From Candidatus Caribbeanibacter nitroreducens (GTDB taxonomy: Bacteria; Gemmatimonadota; Gemmatimonadetes; Palauibacterales; Palauibacteraceae), in the NCBI GenBank assembly GCA_947581645.1, contig CANPVF010000128.1, positions 1 through 49,304 on the forward strand: a stretch of 49,304 nt of DNA, read 5' to 3'. Made by a program: the position numbers and the translations under genes. The notes beneath the pieces were generated by a model. That model worked only from the letters and a program-made list of their open reading frames with translations, was not told the origin of the DNA and searched no databases. Below are positions 16,465-24,817 of the stretch, piece by piece. Position 1 is the stretch's first letter, and each line of letters starts with the position of its first letter.

Positions 16465-17127
16465 TCACGACAGGAGGGCGATCACGGCGTCGGCCCCCTC
16501 CATCAGGGCCCACACCGGCGAGAGAACGGCTTCCATCGTGCCCGGGAGGAAGAAGAGGGCCAGGAGCAGCAGCAGCCCGTACTTGCCCAGCTCCCGGTAC
16601 CGGGCGGCGAGCTCGTCGGGGAGCAGGTGGACCAGCACGTGCGACCCGTCCAGCGGAGGGACGGGGAGCAGGTTGAAGACGCCCAGCAGCAGATTGAAGA
16701 AGATCCCCATCCGGACCGCGGACTGCACCGTGTCCAGGGTTCCCGCGGTCATGGGCAGCGCCGCTCCGGATCGGGCCAGGCCGACGGCTGCCAGCACCAG
16801 CACGCCGGCCAGCAGGAAGTTGGCCGTGACGCCGGCCAGGGAGACCAGGATGTCCCCCCGGGTGTGCTCGTCGAAGTTCTCGGCGTTGACGGGCACGGGC
16901 TTCGCCCACCCGAAGAGGAAGCTCCCCGGCATGAGCCACAGCGCGGCCGGTACGATCAGGCTTCCCACCAGATCCAGGTGCGGCAACGGGTTCAGCGTCA
17001 CCCGTCCCAGGGCCGCCGGCGTCGGGTCCCCCTGCCACACCGCCACCCGGGCGTGGGCGTACTCGTGCGCCACGACCGAGAAGAGGAAGATCGGGAGCAG
17101 CAGGATCAGCTGATCGAGACCGTTCAT
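16465..17127 (-). CDS. Site-2 protease family (M50) membrane metallopeptidase
   Basis: This is a 220-residue polytopic zinc protease of the short M50B type. Helix 1 contains FSVVAHEYAHARVAVWQGD with the HExxH zinc motif. The downstream NLLPVPPLDGSHVLVHLLP carries the conserved NxxPxxxLDG with the third metal ligand. Several other hydrophobic helices surround these. No PDZ domain is present, so it resembles the compact proteins found next to scpA and unlike RseP. Its physiological substrate is unknown. It heads the scpA-scpB-rluB operon and diverges from rpsT. Confidence 0.88.
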   Translation of the reverse strand: MNGLDQLILLLPIFLFSVVAHEYAHARVAVWQGDPTPAALGRVTLNPLPHLDLVGSLIVPAALWLMPGSFLFGWAKPVPVNAENFDEHTRGDILVSLAGVTANFLLAGVLVLAAVGLARSGAALPMTAGTLDTVQSAVRMGIFFNLLLGVFNLLPVPPLDGSHVLVHLLPDELAARYRELGKYGLLLLLALFFLPGTMEAVLSPVWALMEGADAVIALLS

Positions 17128-17192
17128 GGCCTCCGGGAGCCGGGGTGAAGTCGGCCGCCGCGGGCCGGCGGTCCGACGGTTGCATCGTCATG

Positions 17193-17221
17193 TTGAGGGC
17201 GAGCGGCTCTCCGCCTAGCCT
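17193..17221 (+). promoter_or_regulatory. Candidate rpsT promoter TTGAGG-N17-TAGCCT
   Basis: TTGAGG at 17193-17198 is followed after exactly 17 bases by TAGCCT at 17216-17221. It fits the recurrent TTnnnn-N17-nAGnnT pattern of this window. The predicted transcript would start near 17228 and carry a leader of about 127 bases before the rpsT GTG. Confidence 0.55.
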
Positions 17222-17228
17222 TACGGGC

Positions 17229-17309
17229 GGTTCGGGCCCTCGAACCAATGTGACCAAGTACCGATCCGCCGGAAACGTCTCACCGGGGCCGCAGGAAACG
17301 GGGCCCCGG
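17229..17309 (+). promoter_or_regulatory. Structured leader of rpsT (two hairpins)
   Basis: Two stem-loops lie between the candidate promoter and rpsT. The first is GGTTCG-GGCCCT-CGAACC (17229-17246), six perfect pairs. The second pairs CCGGGGCC (17283-17290) with GGCCCCGG (17302-17309), eight perfect pairs around an 11-base loop rich in A and G. Leaders of ribosomal protein genes often mediate feedback; binding of S20 here is a guess. Confidence 0.4.
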
Positions 17310-17354
17310 CGATCGTTCGACACCACCGACACGACGAGAAGAGGAGCGTCAGAC

Positions 17355-17618
17355 GTGCCCACGACACCGAGCGCCAAGAAGCGTCTCAGACAGTCCGAGA
17401 AGCGCGAGAAGCGGAACAAGTCCGTCCGCTCCAGCATCCGGACCATGACCCGGAAGCTCCGCTCCACGGACTCCCTGGAGGAGGCCGAGGAGCTCCTGGA
17501 CGAACTGTACGCAGCCCTGGACCGGGCAGCGGGCAAGAACGTGATGCACCCGAACAAGGCCGCCCGGAAGAAGTCGCAGCTGGCGAAGGAAGTGGAGAAG
17601 CTCCGCGAGGAGTCGTAG
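17355..17618 (+). CDS. rpsT: 30S ribosomal protein S20
   Basis: S20 binds 16S rRNA early in small-subunit assembly. The 87-residue product starts at a GTG, reading (M)PTTPSAKKRLRQSEKREKRNKSVRS, and includes KNVMHPNKAARKKSQLAKEVEKL, both typical of bS20. GAGGAG lies eight bases upstream of this GTG. The track ORF extends 70 codons further upstream through leader sequence and should be ignored. A non-ATG start is shared with E. coli rpsT (UUG), where weak initiation is part of autoregulation. It converges on the acidic-protein gene. Confidence 0.96.
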   Translation: MPTTPSAKKRLRQSEKREKRNKSVRSSIRTMTRKLRSTDSLEEAEELLDELYAALDRAAGKNVMHPNKAARKKSQLAKEVEKLREES

Positions 17619-17635
17619 GAGGCCGGCGAGCCTCC
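17618..17635. terminator. Hairpin after rpsT
   Basis: GGAGGC-CGGCGA-GCCTCC forms six perfect pairs with a six-base loop, beginning at the last base of the rpsT stop codon. It lies between converging genes and has no T-tract. Confidence 0.4.
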
Positions 17636-17658
17636 GCTCGGACCCGCCGGGGGACGGC

Positions 17659-18693
17659 TCAGGGGCGGTCCTCGTCCCGGTCGTCCTCCGGCTCTTCCTC
17701 CCCCGCACCTCCCTCCTCCTCGTCGTCCAGCATGGAGGAGACCGCATCGAACTGCTCCTCGTCGTCCAGCGAGAGCGACTCGAGGAACTCGAGCTCGTCC
17801 CGGTAGCTCTCCTCGCCCTCCCCGGCCTCCTCCCCTTCCTCGCTGCCGCCCTCGTCCGCCGGGGCATCCAGCTCCTCGACCGCTTCGGGCTCCTCTTCCT
17901 CGCCGCCGGACACCTGATCGACCCCTTCGGCCTCCTCCTCTTCGGCCTCCCCGGCGTCCTCCCAGCCGAAGTCTGACCCGGAGGAATCCTCGGGCTCCTC
18001 GACCTCCAGGTCGTACGGCCCCTCGTCGTCGGCCCGGTCGGCCTCCTCGCTCTCCGGTTCCGACCAGTCCTCGTCGTCTTCGCCCTCCTCGTCGCCGGCG
18101 TCGGGCTCCGGCCACTCCTGGCCTCCGGCGGTCCCGGCGGCGGTTTCGTCGTCGCCCCCCTCCGTCTCGTCCCCGGAGGAGGCTGTCTCGTCGGGCTCCG
18201 CGTCCTCGTCGGAGACGTCCACGTCGACGGTGCCTCCGGCGGCCTCCGCCACCGCGGACACCACCTCGCGCAGCTCCTCCACGGCGGCCTCCTCGTGCTC
18301 GAGCCGCCCCTCGAGCGTGTCGATGCGGTCCTCGAGCTCGTCGCGCTCGGCCTCCCACTTCTCGTCGTCGTACTCCCCGACCCGGTGCCGGAGTCGCGCC
18401 TCCTCGCGGGAGCGTCGCTTCTCGTCCAGCTCCTCCGCCAGGGCGTCCCGCTCGTTGAGGCGCTCCTCCAGTGCCTCCTCCAGCTCGGACTGGTACTCCG
18501 ACAGCTCCGACTCCACCTCGTCGAGGCGCTCCCGATAGTCGTCGGCCACGGGCCCGTAGACCTCGGGCTCCACCTCGTCCTCGAGGTCGTGCAGGCGCTC
18601 GAGCCACTCCAGGTACGTGCCGCGCCTCTCCAGGAGGTCGGAGATCTCCCGCGGGATGGGATCGACATCGGGTCCGACGTTGTCGCCGTTCAT
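17659..18693 (-). CDS. Extremely acidic coiled-coil protein, unknown function
   Basis: From MNGDNVGPDVDPIPREISDLL the product has 344 residues. Residues about 20-125 are heptad-rich, charged and alpha-helical (RLDEVESELSEYQSELEEAL), a likely coiled coil. From about residue 130 to the end the sequence is dominated by Glu and Asp with Gly, Ser and Pro, and looks disordered. I count only two lysines in the whole protein. The start is 14 bases after the pyrC stop, with GGAG just upstream, so it may be the last gene of the pyrR-pyrB-pyrC operon. No signal peptide or membrane segment is seen, and I recognise no family. Confidence 0.7.
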   Translation of the reverse strand: MNGDNVGPDVDPIPREISDLLERRGTYLEWLERLHDLEDEVEPEVYGPVADDYRERLDEVESELSEYQSELEEALEERLNERDALAEELDEKRRSREEARLRHRVGEYDDEKWEAERDELEDRIDTLEGRLEHEEAAVEELREVVSAVAEAAGGTVDVDVSDEDAEPDETASSGDETEGGDDETAAGTAGGQEWPEPDAGDEEGEDDEDWSEPESEEADRADDEGPYDLEVEEPEDSSGSDFGWEDAGEAEEEEAEGVDQVSGGEEEEPEAVEELDAPADEGGSEEGEEAGEGEESYRDELEFLESLSLDDEEQFDAVSSMLDDEEEGGAGEEEPEDDRDEDRP

Positions 18694-18706
18694 GGAGCTC
18701 CGGGTT

Positions 18707-20010
18707 TCAGTTCGCGTCTCGATCGTCGGGTTCGGCGCGGTAGCGCGTGCGGCCGTCCACGATGGTGCGGTGCACGCGCCCCGTGAGTTCGTCCCCGGCG
18801 AAGGGGGTGTTGGCCGCCTTCGACTCGAAAGACGAGGGATCCACGGTCCAGCTCTCGTTCGGGTCGAAGAGCACCACGTCGGCCGGGGCGCCCCGGCGGA
18901 GCGTGCCGCCGGGCAGGTCCATGGCCCGTGCCGGCGCGCAGGCCATCCGGTCCACGAGCTCGGAGAGGGTGAGGACGCCGGTCCGGACCAGCGACTCGAC
19001 GCCGACGCCCAGCGCCGTCTCGAGGCCGACGATGCCGAAGGGGGCGTCGTCGAACTCCCGCTCCTTCTCCTCGTAGTGGTGCGGGGCGTGGTCGGTGGCG
19101 ATGAGGTCCAGGACGCCCTCGGCCAGGCCCTCCCGCACCGCGGCACGGTCCTCCTCGGTGCGGAGCGGCGGGTGCATCTTCGCCTCGGTCCGGTAGTCCC
19201 GGACCGCCTCTTCGGTCAGGGCCAGGTGATGCGGCGTGACCTCGGCGGTGACGGGCACGCCCTCCTCCTTGGCGCGCCGGATGAGCTCGACCGACTGCCG
19301 CGTCGAGACGTGGCAGACGTGCAGGTGCCCGCCGGTGAGCTCGGCCAGGAGGAGGTCCCGGGCCACCATGGCCGCCTCCGAGGCGTTCGGGATGCCCTCG
19401 AGGCCCAGGGCCGTGGAGACGACGCCCTCGTTCATGACGCCGTGGCCCGAGAGCTCGGTGTCCTCGGCGTGCTGGATCACGGGAATCCCGAAGGCCTGCG
19501 TGTACTCCAGGAGCCGGCGCATGAGGCGGGAGTTCTCGATGGGACGTCCGTCGTCGGAGATGCCCACCGCGCCGGCGCTCACCAGCTCTCCCACCTCGGT
19601 CATCTGCTCGCCGGCCTGCTCGCGCGAGGCGGCGCCGATGGGCTCCACGCGACTCCTGCGGGCTCGCTCCCCCTCGGCCCGGACGAACCCCACGGCCGCG
19701 GGGTTGTCCACCGGCGGGTCGGTGTTCGGCATGGCCCATACCTCGGCGAAGCCGCCGGCGGCGGCCGCCGCAGCCCCCGTGCGGATCGTCTCCTTGTGCT
19801 CCTCGCCGGGCTCCCGGAAATGGACGTGCAGGTCGATGAAGGCCGGAGCCACGACCAGGTCCGAGGCGTCGACCTCCTCGGCGCCGTCCGGCCCGGTGAT
19901 GCGGCCGCCGACGGACGCGATCTTCCCGTCCTCGATCAGCAGGTCGCCCGCCTCGTCCAGCGACCGCGAGGGGTCCAGGAGCCGGCCGCCGCGGATCAGC
20001 GTCGGCCGCA

Positions 20011-20011
<1 letters not shown>
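18707..20011 (-). CDS. pyrC: Dihydroorotase
   Basis: Dihydroorotase cyclises carbamoyl aspartate to dihydroorotate. The 434-residue protein is of the class I/PyrC amidohydrolase type: FIDLHVHFREPGEEHKETI holds the first metal histidines, AMPNTDPPVDNP follows, and GGHLHVCHVST, TAEVTPHHL and LIATDHAPHHYEEK contain the remaining metal and catalytic residues. The ATG shares one base with the pyrB stop (TGATG), indicating coupled translation. Confidence 0.95.
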
Positions 20012-20981
<970 letters not shown>

Positions 20982-20985
<4 letters not shown>

Positions 20986-21575
20986 TCCTCCGGCTCCTCG
21001 GGCACGGTGTGGACGGCCAGGTCGTCGTCGATCTCCGGCACGGAGACCGCCACCTGCCGGCCGCTCTCCACCTCCACGGCCCGGCCCACGTAGTCCGGCT
21101 GGATCGGCAGCTCGCGGCCGCCGCGGTCGACCAGGACACACAGCTCGATTCGGCGCGGCCGGCCGAAGTCGGCGATCTCGTCGAGGGCGGCCCGGACCGT
21201 CCGTCCCGTGTACAGCACGTCGTCGACGATGACCACGCGGTGGTCCGAGATCTCCGACGGGAGCTCGGTGGAGCCGATCAGGGGGCGGGGCCCGATCTGG
21301 GCGAAGTCGTCCCGGTACAGGGTGATGTCCAGCGAGCCCGTCGGCACCTGCCGCCCGGTCTTCTCGCGGACGATGTCGGCCAGGCGGTTCGCGAGCTGCA
21401 CCCCCCGGCGTCGGATCCCCACCAGGACCAGGTCCTGGTGACCGCCGGCCTCCAGGATGTCGTCGGCCAGCGCGTCCAGGCGGACCTCCACGTCCTCCCG
21501 GTCCATGAGGAGGACGCGGCCCCGCGCTTCGGCGTCTCCGCCCGCCGCTCCGTGAGATCCGCTGCCGGTCTGCAT
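20982..21575 (-). CDS. pyrR: PyrR bifunctional pyrimidine regulator / uracil phosphoribosyltransferase
   Basis: PyrR is a PRPP-binding protein that regulates pyr operons in some bacteria and has uracil phosphoribosyltransferase activity. The sequence includes [19 protein letters not shown]-like N-terminal helices, [16 protein letters not shown], the PRPP loop [18 protein letters not shown], and [18 protein letters not shown]. The ATG at 21573-21575 (MQTGSGSHG) is chosen because a good promoter lies just upstream and would exclude the track GTG at 21605. That gives 197 residues. With almost no leader, attenuation as in Bacillus is not possible in front of pyrR itself. Confidence 0.93.
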
Positions 21576-21586
21576 ACCGGTGCCGG

Positions 21587-21615
21587 AGTATACGGGCGGC
21601 GACACGGCCGATCAA
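21587..21615 (-). promoter_or_regulatory. pyrR promoter TTGATC-N17-TATACT, nearly leaderless
   Basis: On the minus strand TTGATC (21610-21615) is followed after exactly 17 bases by TATACT (21587-21592), a 5/6 match to the canonical -10. Only 11 bases separate the -10 from the ATG of pyrR, so the transcript leader would be about 4-5 bases. Confidence 0.65.
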
Positions 21616-21677
21616 CGGTCCCGGGACGCGGCTCCCGACGTGTCGCCGCGGCTCACTTTCCCCGGCGCCACGGGCAC

Positions 21678-21706
21678 TTTACAGCCGAAGCCTCCCCGTC
21701 TAGCTT
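21678..21706 (+). promoter_or_regulatory. Candidate promoter of the NhaC-type gene, TTTACA-N17-TAGCTT
   Basis: TTTACA at 21678-21683 (5/6 of the canonical -35) is followed after exactly 17 bases by TAGCTT at 21701-21706, then G. The leader to the ATG at 21767 would be about 53 bases. It is divergent from the pyrR promoter, with about 60 bases between the two. Confidence 0.6.
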
Positions 21707-21766
21707 GCCGCGCGATCTGAGGCGAGCGACCGCAGTGACCCTGGCGGGAGGCCGGACGAGACACGG

Positions 21767-23794
21767 ATGCGCGCCACAGCCGGAGTCCTGAGTCTCCTGG
21801 CCGCGCTGTGGGCCCTTCCGTCCCCCGCCGCGGCGTCCGCCCCTGCACCGGCCGACGACCCCGGCCCGCAGCAGGCCCGAGCGGCTCCCGGTCTCTCCGT
21901 GGACGCGCCGAAGGTGGCCCTGGACGGCGTGCCCTTCGAGATCGCCGTGACGGCCGACAGCGCCGCGGCCGGGTCCCCCTACACTCTCCGGAGCGCCGAC
22001 GGACGGGAGCTGGCCTCCGGCACCGCGGCCGCGGGGGTCACCGACACCCTGAACGCCGGCGAGCTCTCCGGAGGTGCGTTTCCGCTCCGGCTCGAGGTGG
22101 AGGGCGGCGCGGAGCCGCTGACGGTGGATCCGATCCACCTCCCGGGCTGGATCAGCCTCCTGCCGCCGCTGGTGGCCATCCTCCTCGCCCTGATCTTCCG
22201 CGAGGTGGTCATCTCCCTCTTCTTCGGCGTGTGGCTCGGGGCCCTCTTCTTCGCGGGCCTGGACCCGCTGGCGGCCACCTGGCGGACCATCGACCAGTTC
22301 GCCATGCCGGCCCTGGCCAGCCCGGATCACGCCTCCATCATCATCTTCTCCCTCCTCCTGGGCGGCATGGTGGGGGTCATGGGCCGCTCGGGCGGGACCC
22401 GGGGCATCGTGGACGCCGTGAGCCCCCTGGCCACGACGCCCCGCCGCGCCCAGGCGGCCACGTTCTTCTCCGGCCTCTCGATCTTCTTCGACGATTACGC
22501 CAACACGCTGATCGTCGGAAACACCATGCGGCCCATCACCGACAAACTGAAGGTGTCCCGCGAGAAGCTGGCCTACCTGGTGGACTCCACGGCAGCGCCG
22601 GTGGCGGCCATCATCTTCGTCTCCACCTGGGTGGGCTTCGAGATCTCGCTCATCGGCGACGGCCTCCGCATCGCCGCCAACCAGGCGGGCACGGCCCCGG
22701 AGCTGGCGCAGGACCTGGCCACCGCCAACCCGTTCACGGTCTTCATCCACACGATCCCCTACCTCTTCTATCCCATCCTGGCTCTGATCATGGTGGGGCT
22801 GGTGGTGTGGACCCAGCGGGACTTCGGCCCCATGTGGGAGGCCGAGAACCGGGCCAGTCGCGGCGACGGCCTGTACCGCGAGGGCGCCCAGCTCATGTCC
22901 GACACCTCCGGCGGCGAGATGGAGCCGAAGGAGGGAGCGCCGCACCGGTGGTACAACGCCGTCCTGCCCGTCCTGACGGTGATCTTCGTGGTCCTGGGCG
23001 GGCTCTACTTCGGCGGCCGCGCCGCCGCCGGACCGGGGGCGTCTCTGTGGGACGTCTTCGGCGCCGCAGACCCCTTCGCGGCCCTCCTGTGGGGCTCGCT
23101 GGCCGGGTGCATCGTGGCGGTGGGGCTGGCCGTGGGGCAGCGCATCCTGTCGGCGGAGGAGGCCATCGAGGCCTGGCTCGGCGGTATACGGGCCATGGTG
23201 CTGGCGGCGGTGATCCTGGTCCTGGCGTGGGCGCTCAGCGCCGTCACCCAGGAGCTCGGGACGGCGTCCTACCTGGCGGGCATCCTGAGCGAGACGCTGC
23301 CGATGCGCCTCATCCCGGTGCTCACCTTCCTCACCGGCGCCATGATCGCCTTCGCCACCGGGACCTCGTGGGGCACCATGGCCATCCTCATCCCCCTGGT
23401 CATCCCGCTGGTGGTGGCGCTCGGGGGCGGCGTCGGCTTCCAGGCCGGTGCCAGCTACACCGTGCTCCTGGGGAGCATCAGCTCGGTGCTGGCCGGGGCC
23501 ATCTTCGGCGACCACTGCTCCCCGATCTCAGACACCACGGTGATGAGCTCCATGGCGTCGGCGTGCGACCACGTGGACCACGTGCGTACTCAGCTCCCGT
23601 ACGCCGTGACGGTGGCCCTGGTGGGCATGACGCTGGGTGACGTGGCCACCGCGTACGGCCTGCACCCGGCGATCTCCTACCTGCTCGGGGCGGCGGTGCT
23701 CTACGCGGTGCTGCGCTTCGTGGGCCGCCCGGACTACGAGTCCCCGCAGTGGGACGAGGAGGACGTGCCCGCCGGGGCGGCGGCCGAGAACTGA
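21767..23794 (+). CDS. nhaC: NhaC-family Na+/H+ antiporter with N-terminal exported domain
   Basis: The membrane part (residues about 125-655) matches NhaC-type antiporters: GGMVGVMGRSGGTRGIVDA, IFFDDYANTLIVGNTMRPITD, the late FATGTSWGTMAILIPLVIPL and GDHCSPISDTTVMSSMAS. Residues 1-24 form a signal peptide (GVLSLLAALWALPSPAAASA), and residues about 40-123 a beta-rich, presumably periplasmic domain (LSVDAPKVALDGVPFEIAVTAD). At 675 residues it is longer than classical NhaC proteins (about 450-500). The ion and substrate are inferred; some relatives transport amino or hydroxy acids. A palindromic hairpin follows the stop. Confidence 0.82.
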   Translation: MRATAGVLSLLAALWALPSPAAASAPAPADDPGPQQARAAPGLSVDAPKVALDGVPFEIAVTADSAAAGSPYTLRSADGRELASGTAAAGVTDTLNAGELSGGAFPLRLEVEGGAEPLTVDPIHLPGWISLLPPLVAILLALIFREVVISLFFGVWLGALFFAGLDPLAATWRTIDQFAMPALASPDHASIIIFSLLLGGMVGVMGRSGGTRGIVDAVSPLATTPRRAQAATFFSGLSIFFDDYANTLIVGNTMRPITDKLKVSREKLAYLVDSTAAPVAAIIFVSTWVGFEISLIGDGLRIAANQAGTAPELAQDLATANPFTVFIHTIPYLFYPILALIMVGLVVWTQRDFGPMWEAENRASRGDGLYREGAQLMSDTSGGEMEPKEGAPHRWYNAVLPVLTVIFVVLGGLYFGGRAAAGPGASLWDVFGAADPFAALLWGSLAGCIVAVGLAVGQRILSAEEAIEAWLGGIRAMVLAAVILVLAWALSAVTQELGTASYLAGILSETLPMRLIPVLTFLTGAMIAFATGTSWGTMAILIPLVIPLVVALGGGVGFQAGASYTVLLGSISSVLAGAIFGDHCSPISDTTVMSSMASACDHVDHVRTQLPYAVTVALVGMTLGDVATAYGLHPAISYLLGAAVLYAVLRFVGRPDYESPQWDEEDVPAGAAAEN

Positions 23795-23805
23795 GCCTCG
23801 ATCCC

Positions 23806-23823
23806 GGGCGGCCGGTGCCGCCC
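23806..23823. terminator. Hairpin between the NhaC-type gene and the dehydrogenase
   Basis: GGGCGGC-CGGT-GCCGCCC gives seven perfect G:C pairs and a four-base loop in the 39-base gap between two converging genes. There is no T-tract on either side. Confidence 0.5.
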
Positions 23824-23833
23824 CGCCTCGCCG

Positions 23834-24817
23834 TCAGTCTCCGGTGGCTCCGGGGAGCGCGCTCTCCGGCACCGGCGTCATCGGCTCCCGGCCCGCCAGC
23901 ACGCTCCGGACGTTGTCCCGGGCGATCCGCCACATGCCGGTCCGCGCCTCCCGGGTGGCGCTCCCCAGGTGCGGCAGCACGAAGGCGTTCGGGAGCTCCC
24001 GGAGGGAGGCCGGGACCTCGGGCTCGTTCGGATAGACGTCGAGTCCGGCGGCGGACAGCGGGCCCTCGCGCAGGGCCCCGGCCAGCGCCTCCGTCTCCAC
24101 GATCCCGCCGCGGGCCGTGTTCACGAGCACCGAGCCCGGCGTCATGGCTGCCAGGGCACCGGCGTCCAGCAGCCCCCGCGTCTCGGGCGTGAGCGGGAGA
24201 TGGACCGAGAGGACGTGGGAGGCCGAGAGGATGTCGTCCAGCTCCTCCTCGCGCCGGGCACCGACGGCGCGCTCCAGCTCCGCGTTCCCGGACCGACTCC
24301 AGTACAGGACGTCCATGCCGAAGCCCGGCGCCCGCCGGGCCACCGCCGACCCGATGCGGCCGGCTCCCAGGATGCCCAGTCGCTTCTCCTGCAGGCCGGC
24401 GCCCAGCAGCTGATCGGGCTTCCAGCCCTCCCAGCGGCCGCTCGTGGCCAGCTCCAGCCCTTCCCGCATCCGTCGGGCCGCCGCCAGGATCAGCGCCCAC
24501 GTGAGGTCCGCCGTGGCCTCCGTGAGCACGCCAGGCGTGTTCGTGACGGCGACGCCGCGCTCCCGGGCCGCCTCCACGTCGACGTTGTCGTAGCCCACGG
24601 CGTAGTTGGCCACCACCCGGAGCCGCGGCAGGCGGTCCATCTCGGCGCCCGAGATCTCCCGGGAGAGGAGCGGGATGAGCGCCACGACCCGCTCGCTCAG
24701 GGGGAGCTCCTCGGAAGGCGCCACCCAGCGGGTCGCGGCCCCGCCCGGCCACTCCGGACGCTCCCCGTCCAGCAGAGGACGGAGCTCGCGGGAGACGAGA
24801 ACGATCTCCCGGCTCAC
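23834..24817 (-). CDS. D-isomer 2-hydroxyacid dehydrogenase (glyoxylate/hydroxypyruvate reductase type)
   Basis: The 327-residue protein has the two-domain fold of D-2-hydroxyacid dehydrogenases. VANYAVGYDNVDVEAARERGVAVTNTPGVLTEATADL leads to the Rossmann motif LGILGAGRIGSAVARRA. VLVNTARGGIVETEAL carries the catalytic arginine, LDVYPNEPEVP the glutamate, and PHLGSATREAR the histidine. The GYDNVDV and HLGSAT forms favour glyoxylate or hydroxypyruvate (D-glycerate) reductase over phosphoglycerate dehydrogenase, and no ACT domain is present. The GTG start overlaps the gltX stop (GTGA). It may work with the partial aminotransferase at the window end in glyoxylate/serine metabolism, but they are far apart. 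Confidence 0.85.
   Translation of the reverse strand: MSREIVLVSRELRPLLDGERPEWPGGAATRWVAPSEELPLSERVVALIPLLSREISGAEMDRLPRLRVVANYAVGYDNVDVEAARERGVAVTNTPGVLTEATADLTWALILAAARRMREGLELATSGRWEGWKPDQLLGAGLQEKRLGILGAGRIGSAVARRAPGFGMDVLYWSRSGNAELERAVGARREEELDDILSASHVLSVHLPLTPETRGLLDAGALAAMTPGSVLVNTARGGIVETEALAGALREGPLSAAGLDVYPNEPEVPASLRELPNAFVLPHLGSATREARTGMWRIARDNVRSVLAGREPMTPVPESALPGATGD

Noticed and set aside
17145-17354. 70-codon upstream extension of rpsT
   Set aside because: It crosses the predicted promoter and leader; S20 homology and the ribosome site begin at the GTG at 17355.
21576-21605. Upstream GTG start for pyrR
   Set aside because: It lies upstream of the predicted -10 and transcription start.
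23005-23515. Minus-strand ORFs inside the NhaC-type gene
   Set aside because: Short or low-complexity antisense frames with no start context or motif.
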